Assembly: GCA_026315105.1 (NCBI GenBank) | Contig: CM048753.1 | Span: forward strand, 73,844,147-73,908,146 | Origin: Locusta migratoria | Lineage: Eukaryota; Arthropoda; Insecta; Orthoptera; Acrididae | Direction of reading: 5' to 3' | Length of the DNA: 64,000 bases | Part shown: positions 18,947 to 30,446 of the stretch, piece by piece | How positions within the stretch are numbered: the stretch's first letter is position 1 | Layout: each line of letters begins with the position of its first letter | Program-made: the position numbers and the translations under genes | The notes under the pieces: model-generated | Database searches by the model: none | The model's input: the letters and a program-made list of their open reading frames with translations, nothing else | Told to the model about the DNA's origin: nothing

Positions 18947-18948
<2 letters not shown>

Positions 18949-19364
18949 CTACATAGACACCAACACAAACAAAAACAGCTGATACACTCAGAGATACAAG
19001 AAACACAAACAAGAGACAGACGAAAAACGACAGTTAGCAACAATAAACATTGTAAACAAACGTTCAAGCCGAGTACACAGTGAAGTGGTGATGCAAGGGT
19101 TTTCATCAAGACCGAAAATACCGTATCTCCTGAAGACCTCACAAACATCTCCATGAAGACAGACATGGAATAACACAGAAAACCGTAAGTAGAGCCAAAA
19201 ACTGGATAATTAAATTAACTTTGCAAAAGCTACAGAAGTTGTTTCTAACCTAGTAGATCCGAACTTTAGAAATTGTAACAAGACTGTTAACTGTCATACT
19301 GTGAAAAATGCCTATAATATTATGACTGTACTACAATATCATACAAAAATAACATGTGTTTCAG

Positions 19365-19402
19365 GCCACTGATGATGCTTCATATATAAAGAAGCGAAAC
19401 GC
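19365..19402 (+). ncRNA. Hammerhead-ribozyme core, PLE 2 right arm
   Basis: CTGATGA (19369-19375), stem II GCTTC (19377-19381) with GAAGC (19391-19395) around a 9-base AT loop, then GAAA (19396-19399). All core positions that can be read match the hammerhead consensus. This is one of the two best ribozyme candidates in the window. Confidence 0.65.
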
Positions 19403-20196
19403 GTATGGCACAGAAAAAAACGCCTTTCATTTAGTTTCTAAAGACGGTAATACACCTCCACCAATTTCAATAATCACAATGTATCTGGCAGTCTCGAAAA
19501 GTGATGTTAGCTTCGCAATTTATTTGCACTAAGTTGACAACAAACGAAGTAGTCACATGAAGCAGATGAATCGACAAACGTTTACCGTGTAAACGCTTCT
19601 TTGTAGTTCGATGGTCTACCTAACAGGAAGTGTGCAAATAGTTGACATTAGTAGTTCTCACAACATGAAAAACACAGCTGATTCCTGAAACTGGGAAGCA
19701 ATCAAAAATGGGATGCCACTTAATATATATTAAAGACTTGCCATTCTATATTCATGAAGATGCAAAGCTGGTTCTTTTTTTTATGACGATACAAGTATAG
19801 TTATCATACCTGGCAGACAAGAACTAACTGATGAAATGGTAAACGAAGTCTTTCAGAAAATCATTAAGTTGTTCACAGCAAATGGACTGTCATTAAATTT
19901 TGATAAAACACAGTACATACAGTTCCTTCAGTAAATGGAATGACACCATCAATAAATATATACTTTGGTCAGAAACCTGTAGCAGAGGTAAACTATTCAA
20001 TATTTGTAGGTATAAGCATTGATGAGGGGTTGAACTGGAAAAAACACATTGAAGATCTGTTGAAACGTTTGAGTTCAGCAACTTATGCTATTACGGTAAT
20101 TGCAAATTTTGGTGATATACGTTTCAGTAAATTAGCTTACTGTACCTATTTTCATTCTCTGGGGTAATTCATTATTGAGTAAAAAAATCGCACTGA

Positions 20197-21236
20197 CGTG
20201 TTTTACGGCCCACTTTAGATTTGTAGTTTTATAAGTTTTTGCAAACATTTTGGACTAGAATAATAATTTAAATAATAAAAAATAAATTAATAAGAGAGTC
20301 TGAAACCCTTTTAGGAAAACAAATTTTGGCAGGGGCAGGTTCCCAACCACCGACCTTTAGCGTAATAGTCCAACGCCTTGCCCACTACGCTACGGCTATC
20401 AATCGAAACACGAGTCCTTCAATCTCATACTATTGGTTGCCGTTGTTAACTGATGCTAATATGGCAATTGTAGACACTAGATTATCATTTATCGTACGAA
20501 GAACGATGTGTTTTTGTTAATTCTTCAGTGCGCCATTGCTTTGAAATGGCAACATATAAGTTACAATAACAAAATCATCAAATACGCAACGCAAGATGGC
20601 GTATGCCAGAGAGAGTTCTGGGCGAGGAATGTCACGTGACATCTTCGAACGGCTGGTTTTCGTTAATTCAGTGGAGGGTGTCAAATCGTTATTTTTGCAA
20701 ATATGTCTCAAACGATACCAGATATGAAAAAAACATACGGGACCTAAGTTGTAGTGAATTTTCTCCTCTACCAATTAGGTTATTCAATTTTCGTGTCAGA
20801 TGAACGGTTCGTTTGCAATTACAATTATATGACAAACGGCTTTTTTTGTATTACTACCGTATTTTTGTCCGAAAAATTTGAAAAAGGGAGGTTCTGGTCT
20901 CTGGCGGCCTAAAATCGTGTCTGTAAAATTTGGTGCTGATCGGTTGAACGGTTCGTCTTAAAAACAGGGAACACGTTACGGACTGACAGACAGACAGACA
21001 TCCCAAAATCGCCGTTATTTTTGCAAATGTCTCTGAAACTATACGAGATATGAAAAAAACGTAACATAGCAATGTTGTAGAGAATTATGTTGTAGAGAAT
21101 TTTCTCCTCTACAAATTCGGTTTGTTCAATTTTCGTTTCAGCTGCATGGTTTAGCCGTTATTTTCATTTAAATTTAGAGCTGTCAAAAGACGATCGCAAA
21201 CGCCCACTTTTAGTGCTACTACTGTAACCTAAAGTG
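20197..21236. mobile_element. TIR element, family T, with internal repeats
   Basis: The ends ggcccactttag (about 20208) and ctaaagtggacc (about 21236) are inverted. The element interrupts a LINE whose coding sequence resumes at attcattgcacaaaagcg. Inside are two copies of a unit with gttgtagtgaattttctcct-type and cgttacggactgacagacag motifs. The same family forms a longer array at 43130-44855 and reaches the right edge of the window. No transposase is seen. Confidence 0.6.
20318..20395 (-). repeat. tRNA-like segment inside element T
   Basis: On minus: ccgtagcgtagtgggcaagg and a box resembling GGTTGGGAACC. It is absent from the copy at 43130, so it is a later insertion. Confidence 0.35.
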
Positions 21237-21780
21237 GACCAAAAGTATTCATTGCACAAAAGCGTGTGATGAGAATAATTGCCGGAGTCCATCCAAGATC
21301 ATCAGACACTTATTTAACGAGCTAGCGATCTTCACAGTAGCTTCTCTTTATATATATTCACTTATGAAATTTGTTATTACCAATCCCACCGAATTCAAAA
21401 GCAATAGTAGTGTACATAACTAGGAGAAAGAATGATATTCACTATTCAAGGTTAAATCTAGCTTTGGCACAGATAGGTGTGAAGTATGCTGCCACAAAAG
21501 TCTTTGGTCACCTACCAAACAGCATCAAAAGCCTGACAGATAGCCAACAAGCATTTAAAAATAAATTAAAAGCATTTCTGAATGGCAACTCCTTCTACAC
21601 TATAGATGAATTTTTAGATATAAATTAGTAAATTTCAAATAATAAAAAAAATGTGTCATCTAATATTTAGTACAAAGTAATAATTTGTAAAGATACATTT
21701 CATTAACCTGACACGTTCCACATCATTACGAAGTGTCGTATTCATGATCTATGGAACAAGTATTAATCTAATCTAATCTA

Positions 21781-22092
21781 ATGATCTATGGCTGGCAATG
21801 CCAGACAATTGTTCAACATCCAGTTAGTATGCTATAGAGATCAATGAATTACGGATTCGTGCTTCTCTGCAGTCAAAGTTAACCAACTTCTCTGCAGTCA
21901 AAGTTAAACACAGATTATTGTTGTATATAATCTCCATTGAGGGCATTACAGTCTTATACATTTTTGCCGTCGATTTGCTAAGCCTACACACATAGACATA
22001 TATTAATAGACTGGAAATGCCCTTTGCATTATCATAGGATTCAGTGAAGTGTCGCAGCCATATTTCTACAACATACTTGCAAGCAGTCATGT
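21781..22092. other. Interval without a gene, small tandem duplication
   Basis: cttctctgcagtcaaagtta occurs twice in tandem (about 21862-21910, offset roughly 26). Nothing coding is recognised. Confidence 0.4.
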
Positions 22093-22993
22093 GTGTTGTT
22101 GTTGTTGTTGTGGTCTTCAGTCCGGAGACTGGTTTGATGCAGCACTCCACAATACCCTATCCTGAGCAAGCCTCTTCATCTCCACATAAGAACGGCAACC
22201 TACATCTGTCTGAATCTGCTTACTGTATCCATCTCTTGGTCTTCCTCTGCAGTTTTTACCCCCACACACTTCCCTCCAACGCTAAATTCACAATTCCTTG
22301 ATGTCTAAAAATGTGTCCTACCAATCTATCCCTTCTTTTAGTCAAGGTATGCCAGAAATTCCTTTTCTCCCCAATTCTGTTCAATACCTCCTCATTAGTT
22401 ATGCAATCCACCCACCTAATCTTCAGCATTCTTCTGTAGCACCGTATTTCAAAAGACTCAATCCTCTTCCTGTCCGCACTGTTTATCGTCCATGTCTCAC
22501 TCCCATACAAGGCAACACTCCATACAAATGCCTTCAGAAAGGACTTCCTTAGGTTTAAATCAATATTCGATGTTAATAAATTTCTCTTTTTCAAGAACGC
22601 TTTTCTACCCATTGCCATTCTGCATTTTATATCCTGTGTACTGCGACCATCATTTGTTATTTTACTGCCCAAGTAACAAAACTCATCTACCTCTTTTATT
22701 GCTTCGTTTCCCAATCTAATTCCTTCAGCATCACCTGATTTTCTTAGACTGCACTCCATTACCCTAGTTTTGCTCTTCTTAATGTTCATCTTATATGCAC
22801 CTTTCAGCACACTGTCCATTCCGTTCAATTGCTCTTCCAGGTCCTTTGCTGTATCTGACAGAATTACTATGTCGTCGGCAAAACGCAATGTTTTGATTTC
22901 TTCCCCCTGAACTTTAATTCCTTCACCAAATTTCTCCTTGCTTTCCTTTATAGCTTGCTCAATGTACAAATTGAACAACAATGGAGAAAGATT
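22093..22993 (-). mobile_element. RTE-type LINE, 3' portion
   Basis: On minus: LSPLLFN-type start at about 22990, then FADDIVILSDTAKDLEEQLNG, the YLGSKITNDGRSTQDIKCRM block and the C-terminal FWHTLTKRRDRLVGHIF...LEGSVWG. A frameshift near 22256 precedes the final RRGRPRD block. The (AAC)n tail is at 22093-22111. It is 5'-truncated inside the RT. Confidence 0.87.
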
Positions 22994-23114
22994 ACAAAAT
23001 TTATTACAAAATTCATTCTTAATAATACCTTATGAACTGACATAACTACCCATCTTTAGAGTTTTGGGATGTGGGAAATTCGTTTGTTATTTATGGCTGT
23101 AATTTTCTGAGCTG

Positions 23115-23660
23115 GATGAAGCTCAGTAATGAGTTACATTGATTTGCTGTTGTGATTAATCTGTCACCAATTTCATTCAACTTCCGATTTTCTTTCAGTA
23201 GTATGGTCATCATAAAAGTGTTGTTTATCGTGGATAACAAGTATCGTTGTTTTGAGAGTTTATACGAAATCAAAAAGGTTCAAAGGTTTGTAAAGCCTAT
23301 GGGACTCAACTACAGGGTCATCAGTCCCTAATCTTACAAACTACTTATGAACTACTTACGAACTAGGACGGCACAAATATCCAAGCCCGAGGGGGGATTC
23401 GAACCCCCGACCGTAGTGGCCGTGCAGACCGTGACTGAAGCGCCTCAGTCCCCTCGGCCACCGCGGCCGGCTATACGAAATCTACAGTCCAATTTGACAC
23501 ACAGTAATGAGTCGCATTTGCTGTTTTTATTAATCAGTTACCACTTTCGATCAACTTTGGCTTTTCTTATAATAGCATGATCGTTATAATTTTGCTGTTG
23601 GTCGTGGATGGCACACATTTTTATTATTCTGGATGTTTTTAAGATAACTACAGTCTGCTT
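23115..23660. repeat. Diverged tandem repeat of about 168 bp split by a SINE
   Basis: The stretch cagtaatgagttacattgat...gtggataacaag (from about 23126) recurs as cagtaatgagtcgcatttgc...gtggatggcac (from about 23504). Subtracting the SINE and its duplication gives a unit of about 168 bases. Confidence 0.6.
23272..23471 (-). mobile_element. tRNA-headed SINE, full length
   Basis: Complete minus-strand copy from the 3' end aaaaggttcaaaggtttgta to the head gccggccgcggtggccgagg. The B box ggggttcgaatcccccc is readable. It is bounded by a perfect 11-bp duplication tatacgaaatc (23261-23271, 23472-23482). Confidence 0.93.
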
Positions 23661-23825
23661 TAACTGTACATAATTTGTAAAGATACATTTCATTAACCTT
23701 ACACGTTCCACATCATTACAAAGTGTCGTATTCATGATCTATGGAACAAGCACTAATCTAATCTAATCGCATCTGTCGCAAGAAAGCACTGCAGCTGACA
23801 ACGTCTTTCTGGTGCGCGTCACATA
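23660..23825 (+). repeat. LINE family C 3' end plus flank, left duplicate
   Basis: ttcattaaccttacacgttc...ggaacaagcactaatctaat, followed by unique flank gcactgcagctgacaacgtc. The same LINE end plus flank recurs at 24990-25165 at roughly 90% identity. Confidence 0.75.
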
Positions 23826-24945
23826 TCTACATCTACATAGATACTCTGCAAATCACATTCAAGTGCCTGGCAGAGGGTTCATTAACAACTTTCATAACTT
23901 TTCTCTACCGTTCCATTCTCTAATAGCGCGCGGGAAGAAAGAACACCTAAATCGTTCCGTTTTCGATCTGATTTCTCTTATTTTATTGGGATGGTCATGT
24001 CTCCCTAAGTAGGTGGGTGCTAGTAAAATATTTTCACATTCAGAACTAAAAGTCGGTGATTGAAACTTCGCAAACAGATCACGCCGCAATGAATAACGTC
24101 TTTCTTTTAATGATTTCCACCCCAATTCGTGCAACATTTCCGTGACGCTTTCCCCCCCGTAACGTGATAGAACAAAACGAGCTGCCCTTCTCTGAACCTT
24201 CTCAATACCTTCCGTCAGTCCCACCTGGTGGGGGTCCCACAAGGGGCAACAGTACTCCAGGAGAGGACGCACAAGTGTGATGTAGGCAGTCTCTTTGGTG
24301 GAGCTGGTGCATCTTCGAAGCGTTCTGCCGATGAAACGTAACCTTTGGTTCGCCTTTCCCACAATATTTTCTGTGTGTTCTCTCCAGTCAAACTTGTTCG
24401 TAATTGTAACTCCTAGGTATTTGGTAGAATCTACGATCTTAAGGTTTGACTGTTTTATCGCGTAATTGAAGTTCAGCGGATTTCTTTTAGTGGTCATGTG
24501 TATTACTTTACACTTTTCTTTATTTAGTGTCAATTGCCAATTTTCGCACCATGCAGAAATTGTGTGTAAATCGCTTTGCAGGTGATTTTGATCCTCTGTT
24601 GACTACACTAACCGATAAACGACAGCATCATCCGCGAACAGTCTAAGGGAGCTATTCAGATTGTCTCCTAAATCGTTTATAAACACGAGGAAGAGCAGGG
24701 GACCTATAAGGCTTCCCTGTGGAACGCCAGATATCACTTCTGTTTTACTCGATGAATTACCGTCAATTACAACGAACTGTGTCCTTTCTGATAGGAAATC
24801 GTGAATCCAACCGCACAATTGGGGAGATATTCCATAAGCACGCAATTTCATAAGAAGCCGCTTGTGGGGTACAGTGTCAAAAGCCTTCCTGTAATCCAGA
24901 AATATGGAATCGATTCGAGATCCCTTGTCGATGACACATAACACT
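23826..24945 (-). mobile_element. CR1-like LINE, subfamily A
   Basis: From the tail (tctacatctacatag) through 213 codons MTLNKEKCKVIHMTTKRNPL to FFPRAIREWNGREKL, then a break at about 24535-24600 and the upstream RT: DSIFLDYRKAFDTVPHKRLL, SGVPQGSLIGPLLFLVFINDL and RLFADDAVVY. It has fewer breaks than the other copies of this subfamily. The 5' truncation is at about 24945. Confidence 0.9.
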
Positions 24946-25165
24946 TCGTGTGAATAAATTAGTAAATTTCAAATAATAATAAAAATTGTGTCATGTAATA
25001 TTTAGTACAAAGTAATAATTTGCAAAGACACCTTTCATTAACCTGACACGTTCCACATCATTACGAAGTGTCGTATTCATGATCTATGGAACAAGTACTA
25101 ATCTAATTTAATCTAATCTCATCTATCTCAAGGAGCACTGCAGCTACAACGTCTTTCTGGTGCGC
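24946..25165 (+). repeat. LINE family C 3' end plus flank, right duplicate
   Basis: The sequence runs gaataaattagtaaatttca...cattacgaagtgtcgtattc...aatctaatttaatctaatc, then gcactgcagctacaacgtct. It parallels 23660-23825, so the CR1 is bracketed by a diverged duplication. Confidence 0.75.
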
Positions 25166-25249
25166 GTCCCACGTCCCGTATAGAAAGGGCTTTAGGGACC
25201 TAACTGAAGAACATAGCATTGGCGCTGAGCTATATTTCTGTTGGGAAAT

Positions 25250-25452
25250 GCCGGCCGCGGTGGCCGAGGGGACTGAGGCGCTCCAGTCACGGTCCGCACG
25301 GCCACTACGGTCGGGGGTTCGAATCCCCCATCGGGCATGGACATTTGTGCCGTCCTTAGTATAAGGTAGTCCATAAGTAGTTTGTAAGTTTAGGGACTGA
25401 TGACCCCGTAGTTAAGTCCCATAGACTCTACAAACATTTGAACATTTGAATT
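25250..25452 (+). mobile_element. tRNA-headed SINE, full length
   Basis: gccggccgcggtggccgagg at the start, B box tcgggggttcgaatccccca, end in (acatttga)n. The target duplication is unclear: gaaat occurs on both sides. Confidence 0.9.
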
Positions 25453-25721
25453 TGAAATATTTAGTGCCAGTCTGGCCTAATTCCTTCCATGCCACGCACG
25501 TGGACATCGCCTTGAATGAGACGTGTTGCGTAATTAGTGGATGCTTACGATCAGACAAAGTGCAGAGACTGTATCAGCTAACAGATAAAGCTCTCCATGA
25601 CATAGGCGTGTAGCAGCCGATAAAGCAGAAGGAAGGATAGCCTGCACGTTTCATAGTCACCCAGTGTTTGGAATCTCTCCATAATCAAGACATTTTCATT
25701 ACATCTTTTCTTCTAATACAC
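25453..25721. other. Interval without recognised features
   Basis: No coding frame or repeat family of the window was recognised. Confidence 0.3.
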
Positions 25722-27062
25722 AGGGTGTCCCAGCTATCTTGTCCACCCAAAATATTTCTGGAACAATAACAGCTACTGGAAAACGACTTTCACCGGTATC
25801 GAATATAGCATTAGTAGTGAGCTTCTTGATGCTGTCGCGTCGTTCAAATATCTAGGCGTAACATTGCAGAGCGATATGTAATGGAACGAGCATGTAAGGA
25901 CAGTTGTGAGTAAGGCGGACAGCCGGCTTCGGTTTATTGGGAGAATTTTGGGAAGATGTACTTCACCTGTAAAGGAGACCGCGCATAAAACGCTTGTACG
26001 ACCACGTTTTGAATATTGCTCAAGTTTTTGGGACCCGCAGCAGATCGGTTTAAAGGAAGACATAGAGGCGGTTCAGAGACGAGCAGCTAGATTTGTTACC
26101 GGTAGGTTCGACCAATGCGCGAGTGTCACGGAAATGCTCCGGCAACTCAATTGGGGATCGCTGGAAGAAAGACGACGTTCTTTTCGTGAATTTCTGTTAA
26201 GTAAATTTAGAGGGCCGGAATTTGAAGCTGAGTGTAGTACGATCTTGCTGCCGCCTACTTATATTTCGCGTAGTGATCGCAAAGACAAGATAAGAGAAAT
26301 TAGGGCTCTTACGGAGGCATATAGGCATTCTTTTTTTCCTCGTTCAATTTGGGAGAGGAACAGGAAAGGAAATGCCTAGTAGTGGTACAGTGTACCCTCC
26401 GCCACGCACCTTACGGTGAATTGCGGAGTACGTATGTAGATGTAGAAAGTACGGCTGGGTCCCATGAATGTCCATATTTGGAAACATTCCAAAACGAAAG
26501 CAAATGTGTTTTTTAACACAAACTTATGTCTTTTTTTTAAAGGACACCCTATATTTTTTCTTCAGCAATCCATGGAATGACAAATACATAAACAATGGCG
26601 TTGATTGCATCGCAATATTCCAGTTACACCCCGAGATATTGTGACGCGAAGTTGACGCTTGAAACACGCGAAACGCGCGGCTAGCGCACGTCCTGAGACT
26701 CACCTGAGAACCCCATGTTGCTCAGGACGTGCGCTAGCCGCGCGTTTCGCGTGTTTCAAGCGTCAACTTCGCGTCGCAATGTTTCGGGATGTAATTGGAA
26801 TATTGCGATGCAATCAACGCCATTGTTTATGAGATTTGCCATGCTATGGATCGCTGAAGAAAAAAGATAGGTGTCCATTTAAAAAAAAAACATAAGTTTC
26901 TGTTAAAAAAAAAAAAAAAATTTGCTTTCCTTTTAGAATGTTTCCAAATATGTACATTCATGGGCCCCAGCCGTACATTGATACCAGTGGAAGTCGTTTT
27001 CCAATAGCTGTTATTGTTCCAGAGATATTTTGGGTGGGCAAGATAGCTGGGACACCCTGTGT
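25722..27062. mobile_element. Large palindromic (fold-back) element, copy F1
   Basis: It begins cagggtgtcccagctatctt and ends in the complement (aagatagctgggacaccctg). Arms of several hundred bases fold around a central perfect palindrome of about 54-bp arms (about 26641-26699 versus 26722-26780, with cgaaacgcgcggctagcgca). A CR1 at 25799-26446 interrupts the left arm: its flanks rejoin as ...ccggtatc + agtacggctgg..., matching the uninterrupted right arm. No coding sequence. Confidence 0.75.
25799..26446 (+). mobile_element. CR1-like LINE, subfamily B, nested in F1
   Basis: From EYSISSELLDAVASFKYLGV through 157 open codons SKADSRLRFIGRILGRC...RAARFVTGRFDQCASVTEML...FFPRSIWERNRKGNA, then the 3' UTR and a short (TAGATG) tail. 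A stop (TAA for a Lys codon) is at about 25880. Only the RT thumb and C-terminus are present. Confidence 0.88.
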
Positions 27063-27457
27063 GTGTTGCATACGAATCCACAGTTCTCTTCCAATTTTTA
27101 TGAAGTTTTGTTCAAGTAAGCTTCAAACCACGAGGACGGTCACTGTAAGTGTAAGAATCACGTACGATCCATAGTTCACGAGATATGAAGTCATAAACAA
27201 TAAAGTACGCGAAAAAATGTCGTTCGGTGCATGCTGCAGGGTACTGAACTTAAGGAATTTTACAAAATGCATAGTTTTGCTCCAGTCTTTATAAATTTTT
27301 GCAGAGATGACCTTTAAACCAAGAGCAAGATCACTGGAATGAATGGTACACGACAGAGGGTACCTTGCAAAAAATATGCCGAGAGAGGGAAAGATGGAAA
27401 CGAACCGATGGGAGAGAAAGAGGTGGATGCAGAGAGAGGGGGGAAGGGGATGTGGAC
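27063..27457 (+). mobile_element. Helitron-like fragment (family R/S)
   Basis: gttgcatacgaatccacagt...gtaagaatcacgtacgatcc, then sequence matching the reverse of 33700-33960 (cgttcggtgcatg, gagagagaaagaggtggatg). It is truncated at 27457 by the Tc1-like transposon. Confidence 0.5.
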
Positions 27458-29304
27458 TACGAGAGTGTAGGATAAATAAACATCACAGCCTTGATACGCC
27501 TGGGCATTGAGTCAAACAGAGCTTGGATGGCGTGTACAGGTACAGATGCCCATGCAGCTTCAGCACGATACCACAGTTCATCAAGAGTAGTGACTGGCGT
27601 ATTGTGACGAGCCAGTTGCTCGGCCTCCATTGACCAGACGTTTTCAAGTGGTGACAGATCTGGAGAATGTGCTGGTCAGGGCAGCAGTCGGACATTTTCC
27701 GTATCCAGAAAGGCCAGTACAGGACCTGCAACATGCGGTCGTGCATTATCCTGCTGAAATGTAGGGTTTGGCTGGGATCAAATTAAGGGTAGAGCCACGG
27801 GTCGTAACACATCTAAAATGTAACGGGCACTGTTCAAAGTGCCGTCGATGCGAACAAGAGGTGATCTAGACGTGTAACCAATGGCACCCCATATCATCAC
27901 GCCAGGTGATACGCCAGTATGGCGATGACGAATACACGCTTCCAACGTGCGTTCACCGCGATGTCGCCAAACACGGATGCGACCATCATGATCTACATCT
28001 ACATAGATACTCTGCAAATCACATTCAAGTGCCTGGCAGAGGGTTTATTAACCACTTTCATAACTTTTCTCTACCGTTCCATTCTCTAATAGCACGCGGG
28101 AAGAAAGAACATCTAAATCGTTCCGTTTTCGATCTGATTTCTCTTATTTTATTGGGATGGTCATGTCTCCCTAAGTAGATGGGTGCTAGCAAGATATTTT
28201 CACATTCAGAACTAAAAGTCGGTGATTGAAACTTCGCAAACAGATCACGCCGCAATGAATAACGTCTTTTTTTTTATGATTTCCACCCCAATTCGTGCAA
28301 CATTTCCGTGACGCTTTGTCCCCCCGTAACGTGATAGAACAAAACGAGCTGCCCTTCTGTGAACCTTCTCAATGTCTTCCGTCAGTCCCACCTGGTGAGG
28401 GTCCCACAAGGGACAACAGTACTCCAGGAGAGGACGCACAAGTGTGATGTAGGCAGTCTCTTTGGTGGAGCTGGTGCATCTACGAAGCGTTCTGCCGATG
28501 AAACGTAACCTTTGGTTCGCCTTCCTCACAATATTTTCTATGTGTTCTCTCCAGTCAAAGTTGTTCGTAATTGTAACTCCTAGGTATTTGGTAGAATCTA
28601 CGATCTTAAGATTTGACTGATTCATCGCGAAATTGAAGTTCAGTGGATTTCTTTTAGTGATCATGTGTAATACTTCACACTTTTCTTTATTTAGTGTCAA
28701 TTGCCAATTTTCGCACCATGCAGAAATTTTGTCTAAATCGCTTTGCAATTGCTTTTGATCCTCTGTTGATTTCATTAACCGATAAACGACAGCATCATCC
28801 GCGAACAATGATGCTTTAAACTGAACCTGGATTCATCCGAAAAATGACGTTATGCCATTCGTGCACCCAGATTCGTCGTTGCGTACACCATCGCAGGCAC
28901 TCCTGTCTCTGATGCAGCGTCAAGGGTAACCGCAGCCACGGTCTCCTAACTGATAGTCCATGCTGCTGCAAACGACGTCGAACTGTTCATGCATATGGTT
29001 GTTGTCTTGCAAACGTCCTTATCTGTTAGGGATCGAGACGTAGCTGCACGATCCGTTACAGCCATGCGGATAAGATGCCTGTCACTCTACTGCTAGTGAT
29101 ACGAGGCTGTTGGAATCCAGCACGGCGTTCCGTATTGCCCTCCTAAAACCACCGATTCCATATTCTGCTAACAGTCATTGGATCGCGACCAGCGCGAGCA
29201 GCAATGTCGCGATACGATAAACCGCAATCGCGATAGGCTACAATCCGACCTTTATCAAAGTCGGAAACGTGATGGTACGCATTTCTCCTCCTTACACGAG
29301 GCAT
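27458..29304 (-). pseudogene. Tc1-like transposase pseudogene (split)
   Basis: The start ATG is at 29302-29304: MPRVRRRNAYHHVSDFDKGR then VAYRDCGLSYRDIAARAG, the N-terminal helix-turn-helix. After the CR1 insert come HDGRIRVWRHRGERTLEACI, TPGVMIWGAIGYTSRSPLV-type catalytic core and QQDNARPHVAG, then SPDLSPLENVW. Exactly 34 residues separate the second Asp (QDNARPH) from the Glu (PLEN), defining DD34E. In-frame TGA codons occur just before QQDNARPH and in the Pro-Trp of the WPAHSPD motif. The N-terminal half also has stops. Confidence 0.85.
27993..28807 (-). mobile_element. CR1-like LINE, subfamily A, nested in the Tc1 transposon
   Basis: Minus copy from tail to the RT catalytic region (ADDAVVYRLM), with a frame break near 28250-28310. 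It is flanked by ATGAT at 27988-27992 and 28808-28812. Deleting the insert restores the transposase sequence across the junction. Confidence 0.9.
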
Positions 29305-29537
29305 CGCAACAACGTTTCATCGGGCAACGCCGGTCAACTGCTGTTTGTGTATGAGCAATCGGTTGGAAACTTTCCTCGTGTCAGCACGTTGTAGGTGTCG
29401 CCACCGGCGCCAACTTTGTGTGAATGCTCTGAAAAGCTAATCATTTGCATATCACAGCATCTTCTTCCTGTCGGTTAAATTTCGCGTCTGTAGCACGTCA
29501 TCTTCGTCGTGTAGCAATTTTAATGGCCAGGAGTGTA

Positions 29538-30059
29538 AATCAAAATTTTAAAAAAATTTAAAAAGCAGCAAAATTTCGTCGTTTAACAATGAAAACATGA
29601 TCAACAGTACGCGAATAACAAATCCAACCGAAGTACGAAAAATAAAGTGGACAGAGCTTTGCCTAGTAAACAGAAACACTTGTGATCGATCCACAGCCTG
29701 AGCTAAAATTTCAGCGTCTCATTGAATTAATCCAGTACCGTCAGTAAAAATCTAAAGCGTCTGTGACAATACTGACTGTTATCTCTGTACTTAGAAGCAG
29801 TAAACAGGTAGAGTGCCTCTGACGACCTTGATCGTAATCTCCATCTCCATATGTAACGGGAAAGTCCCGACTCACCAACTATGGCTCTGAATCACTTATC
29901 ACCGCCCAACCCACGCCAGACGCGATAAAACGTGCCGTTGATAGAGCTTCATTATCCTATACTGCCGACCTCGTTTAAAAAGTAGTTTTTCTATATTCCG
30001 TGTATAAGGTGCCGAAAAAGGTCATGAATGACTTTATGAGAATACGAGGGTAAGTCAAT
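29538..30059. other. Interval without a gene
   Basis: No coding frame was recognised. gggaaagtcccgactcacca at about 29871 resembles termini of other repeats here. Confidence 0.3.
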
Positions 30060-30169
30060 TACGAGGTACGTCCAGAAAGTAAGTTCCGTTTGGTTATATA
30101 AAACAAACGTGTACAGATACAGAAAAAATATTTATTGTACAAAAATCTACAATTGTTAAACTACTTTTC

Positions 30170-30361
30170 TAAACTGTTTGTAGAACTTATGGGACTTAAC
30201 TACGGGGTCATCAGTCCCTAAGCTTACAAACTACTTATGAACTAGCTAAGACTAAGGACGGCACAAATATCCATGCCCGAGGGGGGATTCGAACCCCGAC
30301 CGTAGTGGCCGTGCAAACCGTGACTGGAGCGCCTCAGTCCCCTCGGCCACCGCGGCCGGCT
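30170..30361 (-). mobile_element. tRNA-headed SINE nested in the mariner arm
   Basis: Full-length minus copy, head ccgcggccggc at 30350-30360. The duplication aactacttttc (30159-30169, 30362-30372) matches the uninterrupted arm at 9363. Confidence 0.92.
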
Positions 30362-30446
30362 AACTACTTTTCGACATAGCTGCCGAAATTTTGTAGGCAC
30401 TTGTCATAGCGTGGCACAAGTTTCTGTATGCCTTCTTCATAGAAGG

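Larger units (their letters stand above)
18241..19476 (+). mobile_element. Penelope-like element 2 (GIY-YIG only, inverted arms)
   Basis: Inverted arms (18291-18437 and about 19325-19468, roughly 90% alike) enclose a GIY-YIG frame and a (CA)n run. The target duplication is atttcaataatca (18241-18253, 19464-19476). A 37-base extension lies between duplication and arm on the left only. No RT remains. The arms carry hammerhead-like cores. Confidence 0.75.
19700..21780 (+). mobile_element. CR1-like LINE, family C, split by a TIR element
   Basis: First part 19700-20175: FFYDDTSIVIIPGRQELTDE (catalytic DD), LFTANGLSLNFDKTQYIQF, then INIYFGQKPVAEVNYSIF and GLNWKKHIEDLLKRLSSATYA. Second part 21237-21630: QKRVMRIIAGVHP...YIYSLMKFVITNPTEF...RLNLALAQIGVKYAATKVFGHLPNSIK to the stop at about 21626. 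A 3' UTR and (ATCTA)n tail follow at 21765-21780. A TIR element separates the parts. There are several frame breaks. Confidence 0.82.
27458..29535 (-). mobile_element. Tc1-like (DD34E) DNA transposon, interrupted by CR1
   Basis: On minus the right terminus starts CACTCCTGGCCATTAAAATT next to TA (29536-29537). The transposase follows, then its C-terminus ends at 27458. The opposite terminal repeat is missing, cut by Helitron-like sequence. A CR1 (27993-28807) lies inside. It is dead: several stops and frameshifts are present. Confidence 0.87.

Noticed and set aside
18782..19012. Cys/Val-rich minus-strand frames
   Set aside because: They are the complement of the (CA)n run in PLE 2.
23660..25165. 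A giant target-site duplication around the CR1
   Set aside because: The flanks are about 160 bp and only about 90% alike. Real LINE duplications here are 5-15 bp and nearly exact.
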